The position numbers and the translations under genes are program-made. A stretch of 58,056 nucleotides of DNA from Bacteroidaceae bacterium (GTDB taxonomy: Bacteria > Bacteroidota > Bacteroidia > Bacteroidales > Bacteroidaceae), in NCBI GenBank assembly GCA_017940565.1, contig JAGAYH010000020.1:1-58056 (forward strand), in the 5' to 3' direction. Position 1 is the first letter of the stretch; each line of letters opens with the position of its first letter. The notes under the pieces were generated by a model, which saw nothing but the letters and a program-made list of their open reading frames with translations, was not told the origin of the DNA and did not search any database. Positions 43,236 through 51,547 of this stretch are shown one piece after another.

Positions 43236-46157
43236 ATGCAGATGAAAAGAATCGTAATAGCAGCCATTACGCTGGTAATGGCATTGACTGCCGGTGCACA
43301 GAATAAGTCACACTATGCTATAGGTCGTGTGGAAGACCAAGTGACCCATAAGCCGGTGTTTTCCACCAAGGCCACGTTGATGCGCCCTGACTCGACGGTG
43401 GTGGACTCGGCCGTGTCGTGTCCGCCGGGTACGTGCGAGAGTTTCGGTAAGGAGGAGTCTTTCTATCAATTCCACCTGAATGAACCGGGCACCTACCTCG
43501 TGAAACTGGAAAAAGAAGGCTACGAAACGCTGTGGCATACGGTGGAGGTGAAGTTCTACCGCCGCAGCACCGGTGTGGAATGGCCTACATTGCGGATGAA
43601 ACGATTGCCCAAGCAGGTGGACCGTCAATTGGGCGAGGCGGTGGTGAAGGCATCGAAGGTGAAATTCTACTATAAGGGCGACACGCTAGTCTATAACGCC
43701 GATGCGTTCCAAATGGCCTCGGGCTCGATGCTCGACGAACTCATCAGCCAATTGCCCGGGGTGGACTTAAACGACGAGGGACAAATCAAGGTAAATGGCC
43801 GCTTTGTGGACGAATTGCTGCTGAATGGCAAAGACTTCTTCTCGAAGGATCGCACGGTAATGCTGGAAAACTTGCCTTCGTACATGGTGAATCAGGTGAA
43901 GGCCTACACCAAGGCGGGAATGAAGAGCGTCCTCGCTGGCCGCGACATGGGCGACAGCACGTTCGTGATGGACGTGAACCTGAAAAAGCAATACCAAATC
44001 GGTTGGGTAGGAAACGCCGAGGCCGGCTACGGCACGAAGGACCGCTATCTGGCCCGTCTCTTCGCCCTCCGCTTCAGCAGTCATTCGCGCCTGACGCTCT
44101 TCGGCACGATGAACAACCTGAATGACAACCGCAAGCCCGGACGCAACGGCGACTGGAGTCCCGACCGCTTGCCGCAGGGACTGACAGCCACGAAGACCGT
44201 GGGTGCAGACTACTATTTCGACGATAAAGACAGCCGCTACCAAGTGACGGGCAATGCCAAACTTGACTATTCCGACGGTGACAGCCGCACGGAGACCAGC
44301 ACGCAGAACTATCTGAAAGGCGGCGACACCTATGGTCGCCAACGTTCGGCCATGATGAGCGAAAATCTGAATTTCGCCACCAACCACGAATTGAAACTCA
44401 CGCGCAGCCGCAATTACTATTGGGGGCACGAGATGTCATTGAACTACCGTAACAACCGCAATTGGAACGGCATGACGGGCGGCACGTTCAATGAGAATCC
44501 CGACCCGTTGTTTGCCGCCGGTTTCATGGACAGCCTGCGTTCGCCCGTGGCCGGTGAACTGATGCGCAAGCTGGCCCTCAACCGCACCGTGCAGCAGGCT
44601 TATGCCAACGGTCACGGCCTGAACCTGGACTACAACACCATGTTCTGGAAAATCAAAGTGGGACATACCGATGACATGTACACTATTCGCGTCAATGCGG
44701 GTTACTACAACAACGTGGCCCGCAACTGGAACCACTACCGCCTGGACTATCCCGTGTCGGCTGCGGCCACCGACTTCCGCAACCGTTACCTTACCACGCC
44801 GCGCAACGGTTACAACTACGGTGTCAAGGGCTCGTACGACTTTGAATTCACTGGCAACGGCAATACGGACTTGTCCTACGGCTACGAACAGCGCTATGCC
44901 TCCGACGAGCGCCACCTCTACCGTCTGGACCGTCTGGAGCGTTGGGGGCTGGGCGAGGCCCCTGCCTTGGGCCGTTTGCCGGGAGAAGACAGCCTGTTGC
45001 ACTGTGTGGACGCTCCCAACACCTATACGTCGCGTCTCACGGAGCGTACCCACAGCGTGAGCGACAACACTCAATTCCAACTGTTGAAAAGAGACAGACG
45101 CACGGCCTTGGATATCCGTTTCAACGTGCCGTTTGATTTCAAAAGCCGACGTTTGCGCCACCACCGTGCCGCCCTCGACACGGCCTTCACGCGCTGCAAC
45201 ACGGTGTTCGACCCTCGTGTGCAGTTCCAGATGCGGATGGGAACCAGCCGAACTACCAGCCTATGGTTCGTCAATCTCGTCCTGCAGAAGTCAACGGATT
45301 TGCCCCTGATGAGCAGTCTCATCGACGTGGCCGACGACTCCAATCCGCTCTACATCACACGGGGCAACGCCCACCTGCGGGCGTCGTACAGCTATAAAGT
45401 GAATGGTTACGTCTGGTTGTGGAACGATCCCAGGGGACGCTCGTTCAGATTGGATTACAGTTGGACGGCCGTGCGCAATGCCCTGTCCACACGCACGCTC
45501 TACGACCGCCTGACCGGTGTCGTCACCACCATGCCCGACAACGTGAACGGCAACTGGCAGACCAACGTGTCTCTCGATATGGGCAAACCGCTGGACAAGA
45601 AGAAACAGTGGACACTCAATACCGTCAGTGAGGCGCGCTACTATAACCTCGTTGACCAGACCGACGTGGTGCAGGACGATGCCGCCCGGTGCAACAAGAC
45701 GCGGACGCTTTATCTGTCGGAGCACCTGAAACTCGGCGGCACGCTGGGCCGTTTCACGCTCGGAGCCCACGCCAAGGTCCTGTGGATGCACGCCACGGGC
45801 ACGCGGGCCGACTTCAACAGCATCAATGCCTGGGACTACCAGTACGGACTGCGGGCCTCGTGGAAACTGCCGCTCAATTTCCAGGCCACCACCGACCTGA
45901 CCATGTACAGCCGCCGCGGTTACGACGACCGTTCCATGAACGAGGACGACCTGGTGTGGAACGCCCGCGTGTCGAAGCGCCTGATGAACGGCCGCGTCAA
46001 CCTGGTGCTCGATGCCTTCGACCTGCTCCACCAACTTTCCAACGTGACAGCCACGCTCAATGCCAACGGACGTGTGGAGACGTGGCGAAACAGCCTGCCC
46101 CATTACCTGATGTTCCGTCTTATCTACCGCCTCAACAAAGAGCCGAAAAAGCAGTGA
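43236..46157 (+). CDS. Outer-membrane beta-barrel protein with carboxypeptidase-regulatory-like and plug domains
   Basis: 973 residues with a signal peptide (about 1-24). The first 100 mature residues are a carboxypeptidase-regulatory-like domain (AIGRVEDQVTHKPVFSTKAT). A TonB-receptor-like plug follows (GSMLDELISQLPGVDLNDEG, then LLLNGKDFFSKDRTVMLENL). The rest is a barrel of the 'outer membrane protein beta-barrel family' type, without a SusC-specific signature. The last strand is HYLMFRLIYRLN with a basic tail KEPKKQ instead of a terminal aromatic. No SusD partner follows. Probably the output of the ECF/anti-sigma pair upstream. The ligand is unknown. Confidence 0.8.
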   Translation: MQMKRIVIAAITLVMALTAGAQNKSHYAIGRVEDQVTHKPVFSTKATLMRPDSTVVDSAVSCPPGTCESFGKEESFYQFHLNEPGTYLVKLEKEGYETLWHTVEVKFYRRSTGVEWPTLRMKRLPKQVDRQLGEAVVKASKVKFYYKGDTLVYNADAFQMASGSMLDELISQLPGVDLNDEGQIKVNGRFVDELLLNGKDFFSKDRTVMLENLPSYMVNQVKAYTKAGMKSVLAGRDMGDSTFVMDVNLKKQYQIGWVGNAEAGYGTKDRYLARLFALRFSSHSRLTLFGTMNNLNDNRKPGRNGDWSPDRLPQGLTATKTVGADYYFDDKDSRYQVTGNAKLDYSDGDSRTETSTQNYLKGGDTYGRQRSAMMSENLNFATNHELKLTRSRNYYWGHEMSLNYRNNRNWNGMTGGTFNENPDPLFAAGFMDSLRSPVAGELMRKLALNRTVQQAYANGHGLNLDYNTMFWKIKVGHTDDMYTIRVNAGYYNNVARNWNHYRLDYPVSAAATDFRNRYLTTPRNGYNYGVKGSYDFEFTGNGNTDLSYGYEQRYASDERHLYRLDRLERWGLGEAPALGRLPGEDSLLHCVDAPNTYTSRLTERTHSVSDNTQFQLLKRDRRTALDIRFNVPFDFKSRRLRHHRAALDTAFTRCNTVFDPRVQFQMRMGTSRTTSLWFVNLVLQKSTDLPLMSSLIDVADDSNPLYITRGNAHLRASYSYKVNGYVWLWNDPRGRSFRLDYSWTAVRNALSTRTLYDRLTGVVTTMPDNVNGNWQTNVSLDMGKPLDKKKQWTLNTVSEARYYNLVDQTDVVQDDAARCNKTRTLYLSEHLKLGGTLGRFTLGAHAKVLWMHATGTRADFNSINAWDYQYGLRASWKLPLNFQATTDLTMYSRRGYDDRSMNEDDLVWNARVSKRLMNGRVNLVLDAFDLLHQLSNVTATLNANGRVETWRNSLPHYLMFRLIYRLNKEPKKQ

Positions 46158-46173
46158 CGCTCCCCTCCCTGCA

Positions 46174-46278
46174 AAGGCGGCGCCTCGAACTTCAGAAGCG
46201 GCGCCTCAAAATTTAGAAACGCCGTTTCTGATTTTTGAAGTCCGACCTTTGAAAGGGAAACTCAGTTTTCTGGTCGTC
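46174..46278. repeat. 21-bp-period intergenic array, three clear and two weak units
   Basis: Units start at 46174, 46195 and 46216 (AAGGCGGCGCCTCGAAC, GAAGCGGCGCCTCAAAATT, GAAACGCCGTTTCTG), with weaker ones at 46237 (GAAGTCCGAC) and 46258 (AAACTCAGTTTTCTG). All are 21 bp apart. The array starts 16 bp after the barrel gene's stop codon. Confidence 0.7.
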
Positions 46279-46398
46279 GGAACACGGGGGCTGAGAAAAA
46301 AGAGCCGGTTTGCCTTGAAAAAAGTGCCGTCCGAGATGTTACAAAAACGGCATGATGGCGTTTAATAGATAGAAAGAAACAATAAAACGAATACAGAC

Positions 46399-48129
46399 AT
46401 GAAACAAATTTTGCTTATTGTGGCCCTGACCCTGGTCCTTGCCATGCCGTCAGCAGGCCGCACCGTGAAAGTCTCCGAACCGGGCACGCTGGCGGCGCGT
46501 CTGGGCAAGAAACTGTTGAAAGTAGATGAGCTGGTCGTCGAGGGCGCTGTCAATCAGGCCGATTTCAAGACCATGGCCCGTATGGCGAAGGAGGGCAAGT
46601 TGCGCAAGATTGACCTCAGCCGGGCCTCCATCTGGAAGAGCGGCGACGACGCGCTGGAAGACTACGGCGTGGTGCCCAGTCGCGTGTTCCAAGGGGCGCC
46701 GGTGGAGGAAATCACGTTCGGCGACGTGAGCTACGTCTGCGGCGGCAGTTGTTTCTATCGCTGTCCCAACCTGCGCCGCGTGGTGTTCAACGGCACGCTG
46801 GGCCACATCGACGGCGGTCCGGCCTTCGGCGACTGTCCCGAATTGGAGGAAATCGTCTTCAACGGTCCGGTGATGAGCACCGGCGGCCCGGCCCTGGCGG
46901 TGGACTGCCCCAAGTTGCGCCGCGTGGCCATGAACAACATTGTGGGCCACACGTTCTTCGGCCAGCTGGAAGGCTGCCCCGAGTTTAAGGGCTACGAGGT
47001 GAATGGTGTCATTATTGAAAGTGGTGAAGAGGAATGGATACCCCAGAGCCGGCTTTCAGCGTTGAGCCCGGCTGAGATGAAGCGCGTGGACGCGCTGTTT
47101 AAGGTGTTGAACGACTATGCCGACGGCCGTATGCCAGCGCCCAAGTTTATTAAAGGCGGGGTACAAGAGAGTGCCTACAACGTGGCGTGCATCTATGCCC
47201 TGGCCAACCGCAAGAGCGAGGCGCTCGATGCCTTTGCACTGGCCATAAAGTCGGGTTTCACGCAGTATTCCCACGCGAAAACCGACTCTGACCTTGACAA
47301 CATCCGCGGCGAGGCCCGCTTCGACGTGCTGATGGCCGGCATCCGCGAGGAGGGCGACATGCTTTATGTGCTGCAGAAGGCGGCCCCTTACGCCAAGGAC
47401 GGGAAGCCCGGGCCGGCGTTCACCTATGCGCCGCCGACGGACAGCAATCTGGTGCGCGTGCGCCAGTATTTCCACCTCGACAGCATTGCCGGCCGGGGCG
47501 ACGAGGTGTCGCAAATCAAGAACGTGATGTATTGGCTGCACGACCAGATACGTCACAACGGCGGCTATTTCCCTCAGGCCGACCGCAACGCCATAGCCCT
47601 CTACGAGGCTTGCAAGAAGGAGAAGAGCGGCATCAATTGCCGCGGCCTGGCCATCATTCTGTCGGAGCTTTACCTGGCTATGGGCTGGCCGGCCCGGTTC
47701 GTGACCTGTGAGTCGAAGCATTACGACTCCGACCCCGACTGTCACGTCATCTGCATGGTGTGGAGCCGCCAACTGGGCCGCTGGCTGTGGATGGACCCCT
47801 CGTTTGCCGCCTACGTGAGTGACGAAAACGGCGAACTGCTGGGCATCCGCGAGGTGAGGGAACGCCTCATCGACGGCCGCCCGCTGGTGCTGAACGAGGA
47901 CGCTAACCACAATCACGAGACGAAGCAGACGAAAGCGCATTATCTGGAATACTACATGGCCAAAAACCTGTATGTGCTTTCCTCATGGGAGCACAGCACC
48001 TTCGGCAGCGAGGGCACGGGACGCGGACGTTCTTACATTGCGCTGGTGCCAAAGGGCTTCAACTACCATGACAAGCAGAACAATACGAGCGATGCCGATT
48101 ATTTCTTCCGTGCTCCCTCGGACCATTGA
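46399..48129 (+). CDS. Exported BspA-like / transglutaminase-like protein
   Basis: 576 residues with a signal peptide (MKQILLIVALTLVLAMPSAG). Residues 40-215 resemble BspA-type leucine-rich repeats (LRKIDLSRASIW, CPNLRRVVFNGTLGHIDGG, CPELEEIVFNGPV). A helical linker with tetratricopeptide-like sequence (YNVACIYALANRKSEALDAF) leads to a transglutaminase-like core with a complete triad: Cys414 in GINCRGLAII, His449 in DCHVICMVW and Asp466 in LWMDPSFAAYV. The reaction may be peptide-bond cleavage or crosslinking. Such fusions are unusual in combining a protein-binding repeat domain with a cysteine enzyme. Confidence 0.78.
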   Translation: MKQILLIVALTLVLAMPSAGRTVKVSEPGTLAARLGKKLLKVDELVVEGAVNQADFKTMARMAKEGKLRKIDLSRASIWKSGDDALEDYGVVPSRVFQGAPVEEITFGDVSYVCGGSCFYRCPNLRRVVFNGTLGHIDGGPAFGDCPELEEIVFNGPVMSTGGPALAVDCPKLRRVAMNNIVGHTFFGQLEGCPEFKGYEVNGVIIESGEEEWIPQSRLSALSPAEMKRVDALFKVLNDYADGRMPAPKFIKGGVQESAYNVACIYALANRKSEALDAFALAIKSGFTQYSHAKTDSDLDNIRGEARFDVLMAGIREEGDMLYVLQKAAPYAKDGKPGPAFTYAPPTDSNLVRVRQYFHLDSIAGRGDEVSQIKNVMYWLHDQIRHNGGYFPQADRNAIALYEACKKEKSGINCRGLAIILSELYLAMGWPARFVTCESKHYDSDPDCHVICMVWSRQLGRWLWMDPSFAAYVSDENGELLGIREVRERLIDGRPLVLNEDANHNHETKQTKAHYLEYYMAKNLYVLSSWEHSTFGSEGTGRGRSYIALVPKGFNYHDKQNNTSDADYFFRAPSDH

Positions 48130-48150
48130 GACGGGGCTGGTTTTGATGAA

Positions 48151-48207
48151 CGAAAACGGAGTTAGTTTTGCCTAACTCCGTTTTCGTTTTTTCTAACTCC
48201 GTTCCCG
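48151..48207. repeat. 21-bp-period array with inverted first unit, between convergent genes
   Basis: CGAAAACGGAGTTAG (48151) is the exact reverse complement of CTAACTCCGTTTTCG (48172); CTAACTCCGTTCCCG follows at 48193. Unit starts are 21 bp apart. The first two form a perfect 15-bp inverted repeat with a six-base loop, followed by a T-rich stretch (TTTTTT at 48187-48192), so it can also act as a terminator for the transglutaminase gene. Confidence 0.78.
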
Positions 48208-48226
48208 TTCCGTCGGGGCGGGGCGT

Positions 48227-49249
48227 TCAGAGCGCACCGGTGCGACGCTTGCGTATGAGGACGTAGAGTATGACGGGCACGCCGAAGAATGGGGTGATGA
48301 TGTTGAGCGGAATGAGCCCTTGGTCGCCCGGCAGGGAGCACAGGATGTTGCACAGTAATGCCAGGGCGCTGCCGCAGAGTAGGGTGACGGGCAGGAGCTG
48401 GCGGTGGTTGGCCGTGCCGAGCAGCAGGCGTGCCATGTGGGGCACGGCGAGACCGATGAAGGCGATGGGGCCGCAGTAGGCGGTGGTGATGGCCGTGAGC
48501 ACGCCGGTGACCAGAAGGAGGAGGGTGCGGGTGAGGCGGGTGTTGATGCCAAGATTAGTGGCGTAGTTGTCGCCCAGGAGCATGGCGTTGAGCGGCTTGA
48601 TGAGGGCAATGGCAGCCACGAGCCCGCTGAGGATGACGAGCGAGAAGGGCAGGAGATGGCTGAGGCTGACGCCGCTGAAGTTGCCCAAGCCCCAGATGAT
48701 GTAGGAGTGGACGCCCTCGGCGGTGGAGACGTAGTTGAGCAGGGAAATGAGCGAGGAGGTGACGTAGCTGATCATGATGCCGATGATGAGCAGCATGAGG
48801 CTGCTGCGTACGAAGGTGGAGAAGAACAGCAGCATGACGATGATGAGTCCGGCACCGATGCAGGCTGCAAGGATGATGAGGAGAAATCCGCCAAGGCTGA
48901 AAGCGCCGGCGGTGAGGCTGCCGCCCAACAGGAGAATGACAATGGCGACTCCGAGGCTGGCTCCGGCGTTGATGCCGAGGATGGAGGGGTCGGCCAGCGG
49001 GTTGGTGAAGACGGTCTGCAGCAGCAGCCCGCTCACGGCCAGGGCGGCTCCGCAGAGCAGGGCGGTGACGGCCTGGGGAAAGCGTGACTCACGCACGATG
49101 AAGGCGGCGGTGGAGGTGGTGTCGTGGCCGAGGAGGGCTTGCCACACTTCGGCGGGGGTGAAATGGACCGTGCCGTAGAAGAGACTGACGACAAAGAGTA
49201 GCACAATGAGCAGGCCGAGAGTGAGGGCTGTGACGGTACCTTTATTCAT
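48227..49249 (-). CDS. btuC: Cobalamin ABC transporter permease BtuC (FecCD family)
   Basis: 340 residues with about ten membrane helices and family motifs: PQAVTALLCGAALAVSGLLLQTVFTNPLADPSILGINAGASLG, read as GAALAVSGLLLQTVFTNPLA followed by PSILGINAGASLG, and GPIAFIGLAVPHMARLLLG before GALLC-type helices. It would form the transmembrane pore that moves cobalamin from BtuF across the inner membrane. The gene ends the riboswitch-controlled operon, 6 bp after btuF. The partner ATPase BtuD is not encoded here, so it must come from elsewhere in the genome. Confidence 0.9.
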   Translation of the reverse strand: MNKGTVTALTLGLLIVLLFVVSLFYGTVHFTPAEVWQALLGHDTTSTAAFIVRESRFPQAVTALLCGAALAVSGLLLQTVFTNPLADPSILGINAGASLGVAIVILLLGGSLTAGAFSLGGFLLIILAACIGAGLIIVMLLFFSTFVRSSLMLLIIGIMISYVTSSLISLLNYVSTAEGVHSYIIWGLGNFSGVSLSHLLPFSLVILSGLVAAIALIKPLNAMLLGDNYATNLGINTRLTRTLLLLVTGVLTAITTAYCGPIAFIGLAVPHMARLLLGTANHRQLLPVTLLCGSALALLCNILCSLPGDQGLIPLNIITPFFGVPVILYVLIRKRRTGAL

Positions 49250-49255
49250 GCGTAT

Positions 49256-50404
49256 CTATTCGGCAAAGGGCTTGAAGAAATGGAGCTGATGGTCGGGCAA
49301 CCGGTCGGGGTGAAGGATGTGGATGGCGTCGGCCAACAAGAGGTCGGGATGGAAGGGTTCTTCATCGTAGAAAGGCGTGATGAAGGTGTTGCACCCGTAG
49401 ATGCGGTGGTTCTTGTAGGGGGCGAAGCGCGTGTACTTGGGGTTGTCCTGCGCAAAGGTGGTGTAGGTGAAGTCGGCCCCGCGGCTGTATTTGACAAACC
49501 ATATGTCGGCATCGTGGCCCCGGCTGAAAACGGTCTCAAACGACAGGCGCATGCTGCCGCTTTCCTTGCGGTCGGCAAACAGATAATCGGCTCCGGCGTC
49601 CTGATAAAGCTGTCCGATGGTGCTTTGTCCGCCAGGCACGTACCAGGCTGCACCGTTCATCTGGTCGCAAAGCAGACGGGGACGTTCTTTCGCGTCTTGC
49701 ACAAGCAGGCAGAGGCGTTTGTAGTTGCTTTCTACGGTATGGAAGAGCGAATCGGCCTGTCGTTCGCGCCCGAAGAGAAGACCGAAGAAACGCACCCACT
49801 CGGCGCGGCCCAGAGCCGTGGGCTCCATGTAGTCGGCACACTCTATGAGGGGAATGCCCGTGCGCTCCAGGGTGCCGTAGCCGCTCTGTTCGAAGGGCGA
49901 AACGAGCATGCCGTCGGTATGGCCGGAAAGGATGCGCTCAATGTTGGGATTGAGGGCGCTGCCCATGTTGCCGATACGGCCTTCGCGGACTCGGAGGATA
50001 ACTTCGGGCGACTGCACGTATTCAAAGTCGCACACGCCGGAAATGAGGTCGAGTGCTCCGATGTCTTGCAGTAACCGGCAGTGGACGGAAGTGAATACCG
50101 TGGTGCGTTGCAGGGGAGTACGCACCACAGTGCCTTGTGCCAGTATGTCATCGTTCACTTTGGCTTGGCGTGGCACCAGCACATAGCGGTGGAGTTCCTT
50201 GCCCGCGCTCCACGGATTGTCCAGAACAACGAGCCGGCAGCTGTCGGGCAGGTTGTAGATATGAATGAGCTGCGCGTAGCGGAACGTTATGGAATCGTCC
50301 ATGGCCATACGGCCCTCCTGTCCTTTGCTGCCGGAGCAGGAGAGGAACAGAAGGGCCGAAAGGACCGTGATGACGAGTATATTATTACGCTGTAGGCGCA
50401 GCAT
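49256..50404 (-). CDS. btuF: Cobalamin-binding ABC transporter lipoprotein BtuF
   Basis: 382 residues with a lipoprotein signal (SALLFLSC, Cys23). The class III substrate-binding fold is visible: LVPRQAKVNDDI, GALDLISGVCDFEY, NPNIERILSGHTDGMLVSPF and ESGSMRLSFETVF. It fits the FecB/BtuF type with a long central helix (FHTVESNYKRLC). The B12 role comes from the operon: riboswitch, btuB and BtuG-like gene upstream and btuC downstream. The gaps are 9 bp after the BtuG-like gene and 6 bp before btuC. Confidence 0.85.
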   Translation of the reverse strand: MLRLQRNNILVITVLSALLFLSCSGSKGQEGRMAMDDSITFRYAQLIHIYNLPDSCRLVVLDNPWSAGKELHRYVLVPRQAKVNDDILAQGTVVRTPLQRTTVFTSVHCRLLQDIGALDLISGVCDFEYVQSPEVILRVREGRIGNMGSALNPNIERILSGHTDGMLVSPFEQSGYGTLERTGIPLIECADYMEPTALGRAEWVRFFGLLFGRERQADSLFHTVESNYKRLCLLVQDAKERPRLLCDQMNGAAWYVPGGQSTIGQLYQDAGADYLFADRKESGSMRLSFETVFSRGHDADIWFVKYSRGADFTYTTFAQDNPKYTRFAPYKNHRIYGCNTFITPFYDEEPFHPDLLLADAIHILHPDRLPDHQLHFFKPFAE

Positions 50405-50413
50405 AAGGCGTGT

Positions 50414-51514
50414 TTACTTCAGGAACACAATCTTGTTGGGGTTGATGCCATAGGCAGGGAAAGCCAACTGGTAGGTGCCGTCGGCCTTGAACTTGTAGAT
50501 GATGCCGTCGGTTGAGAAGTCGGTCGTGGCAAGGAAGATGTCGCCCGTGTAGGGGTTGACGCTCATGCTGTAAGCTGAAGATGACTTGATGGCTTCGGGC
50601 ATTTCCTTGAAGAATGTATTGTTCTTCTTGTCTGTGGTCAGGTCGTAGGTGTAGAGTGTCGTTACTGTACTTACATCAGGCCAGTTGCTCCAGTCTGTTT
50701 CAGACATGGCGGCATAAACCACATTGTTATAAACGGTGTAAGCCGTTGCGTTGCCCTTCTGTGTGTATTCCTTCGTGTCGGGATTGATGGTGCCCCAAGG
50801 ATAGCTGTTGTCGGAGCCGTAGCCCTGCACGAGAATAGCGTTGTCAGAAGCCAGCACGTTGTCAGGATTGCCCATCACTTCGATATATTCCACGGCATCG
50901 AACTTGTTGGCATCAATAACGGCCACGCGCTTGTCAGCGCCCCAACCGGAAACGGCGCAGTAAATCTTGCCGTCTTTCTCTGCCAAGGTTTCGGGATAAG
51001 TGCCCACCTTGAGGGAATCCACGTAGTTCAGTTTGTTGCCGCTGATGCGGAGCTTGCTCACGTAGCCTCCGTAAGAGGAAACGAATACGTTGTTGCCCGA
51101 CACGGCAAGGCTGCGTACCTGGCCGAGGTGCTTGTATTCTTCGCCTTCAAAGGAGAGGCGGCTCTTTTCGACGCCTGCACCTGTGAGCAGGGCTACATAG
51201 TTGGACACATTGACGGCAACCAAAATCTTGTCGCCTGCCATGCAAATGTCATTGCCGGTATCGCCGAGCTGCTTTCCGTTCTGTTCGGTGAAGATGCACT
51301 TGGGATAAACGAGATCTTCCTGCCAGTCAAAGTAAATGATGTTGGAATTGTTGGAACCGGCGTTGCCTTCGTTGAGGATGTATGCACGGGTATCGGCCAT
51401 TTCCATTTGACTGCCGTCGCGCCAGTCTTCGTTGTCATCGTCACTGCAGGAGGTGAAGCCTGCCGTTACCATCATGGCGCAGAGGGCGCCGAAGAAAAGT
51501 TTTCTGAATTTCAT
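50414..51514 (-). CDS. BtuG-like surface lipoprotein (DUF5074-type beta-propeller)
   Basis: 366 residues with a lipoprotein signal (Cys23 in GFTSCSDDDNED); the acidic residues after the cysteine are the surface-export type signal of Bacteroidetes lipoproteins. The rest is a YncE-like propeller (ILNEGNAGSNNSNIIYFDWQ, LVAVN-type strands, VRSLAVSGNNVFVSSYGGYV, GKIYCAVSGWGADKRVAVID). BtuG of Bacteroides captures B12 with very high affinity and passes it to BtuB. The position between btuB and btuF supports the same job. Start spacing is 33 bp after btuB. Confidence 0.85.
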   Translation of the reverse strand: MKFRKLFFGALCAMMVTAGFTSCSDDDNEDWRDGSQMEMADTRAYILNEGNAGSNNSNIIYFDWQEDLVYPKCIFTEQNGKQLGDTGNDICMAGDKILVAVNVSNYVALLTGAGVEKSRLSFEGEEYKHLGQVRSLAVSGNNVFVSSYGGYVSKLRISGNKLNYVDSLKVGTYPETLAEKDGKIYCAVSGWGADKRVAVIDANKFDAVEYIEVMGNPDNVLASDNAILVQGYGSDNSYPWGTINPDTKEYTQKGNATAYTVYNNVVYAAMSETDWSNWPDVSTVTTLYTYDLTTDKKNNTFFKEMPEAIKSSSAYSMSVNPYTGDIFLATTDFSTDGIIYKFKADGTYQLAFPAYGINPNKIVFLK

Positions 51515-51547
51515 TGTTTATTGGTTTTATTGGTTTGTATTTGATTA

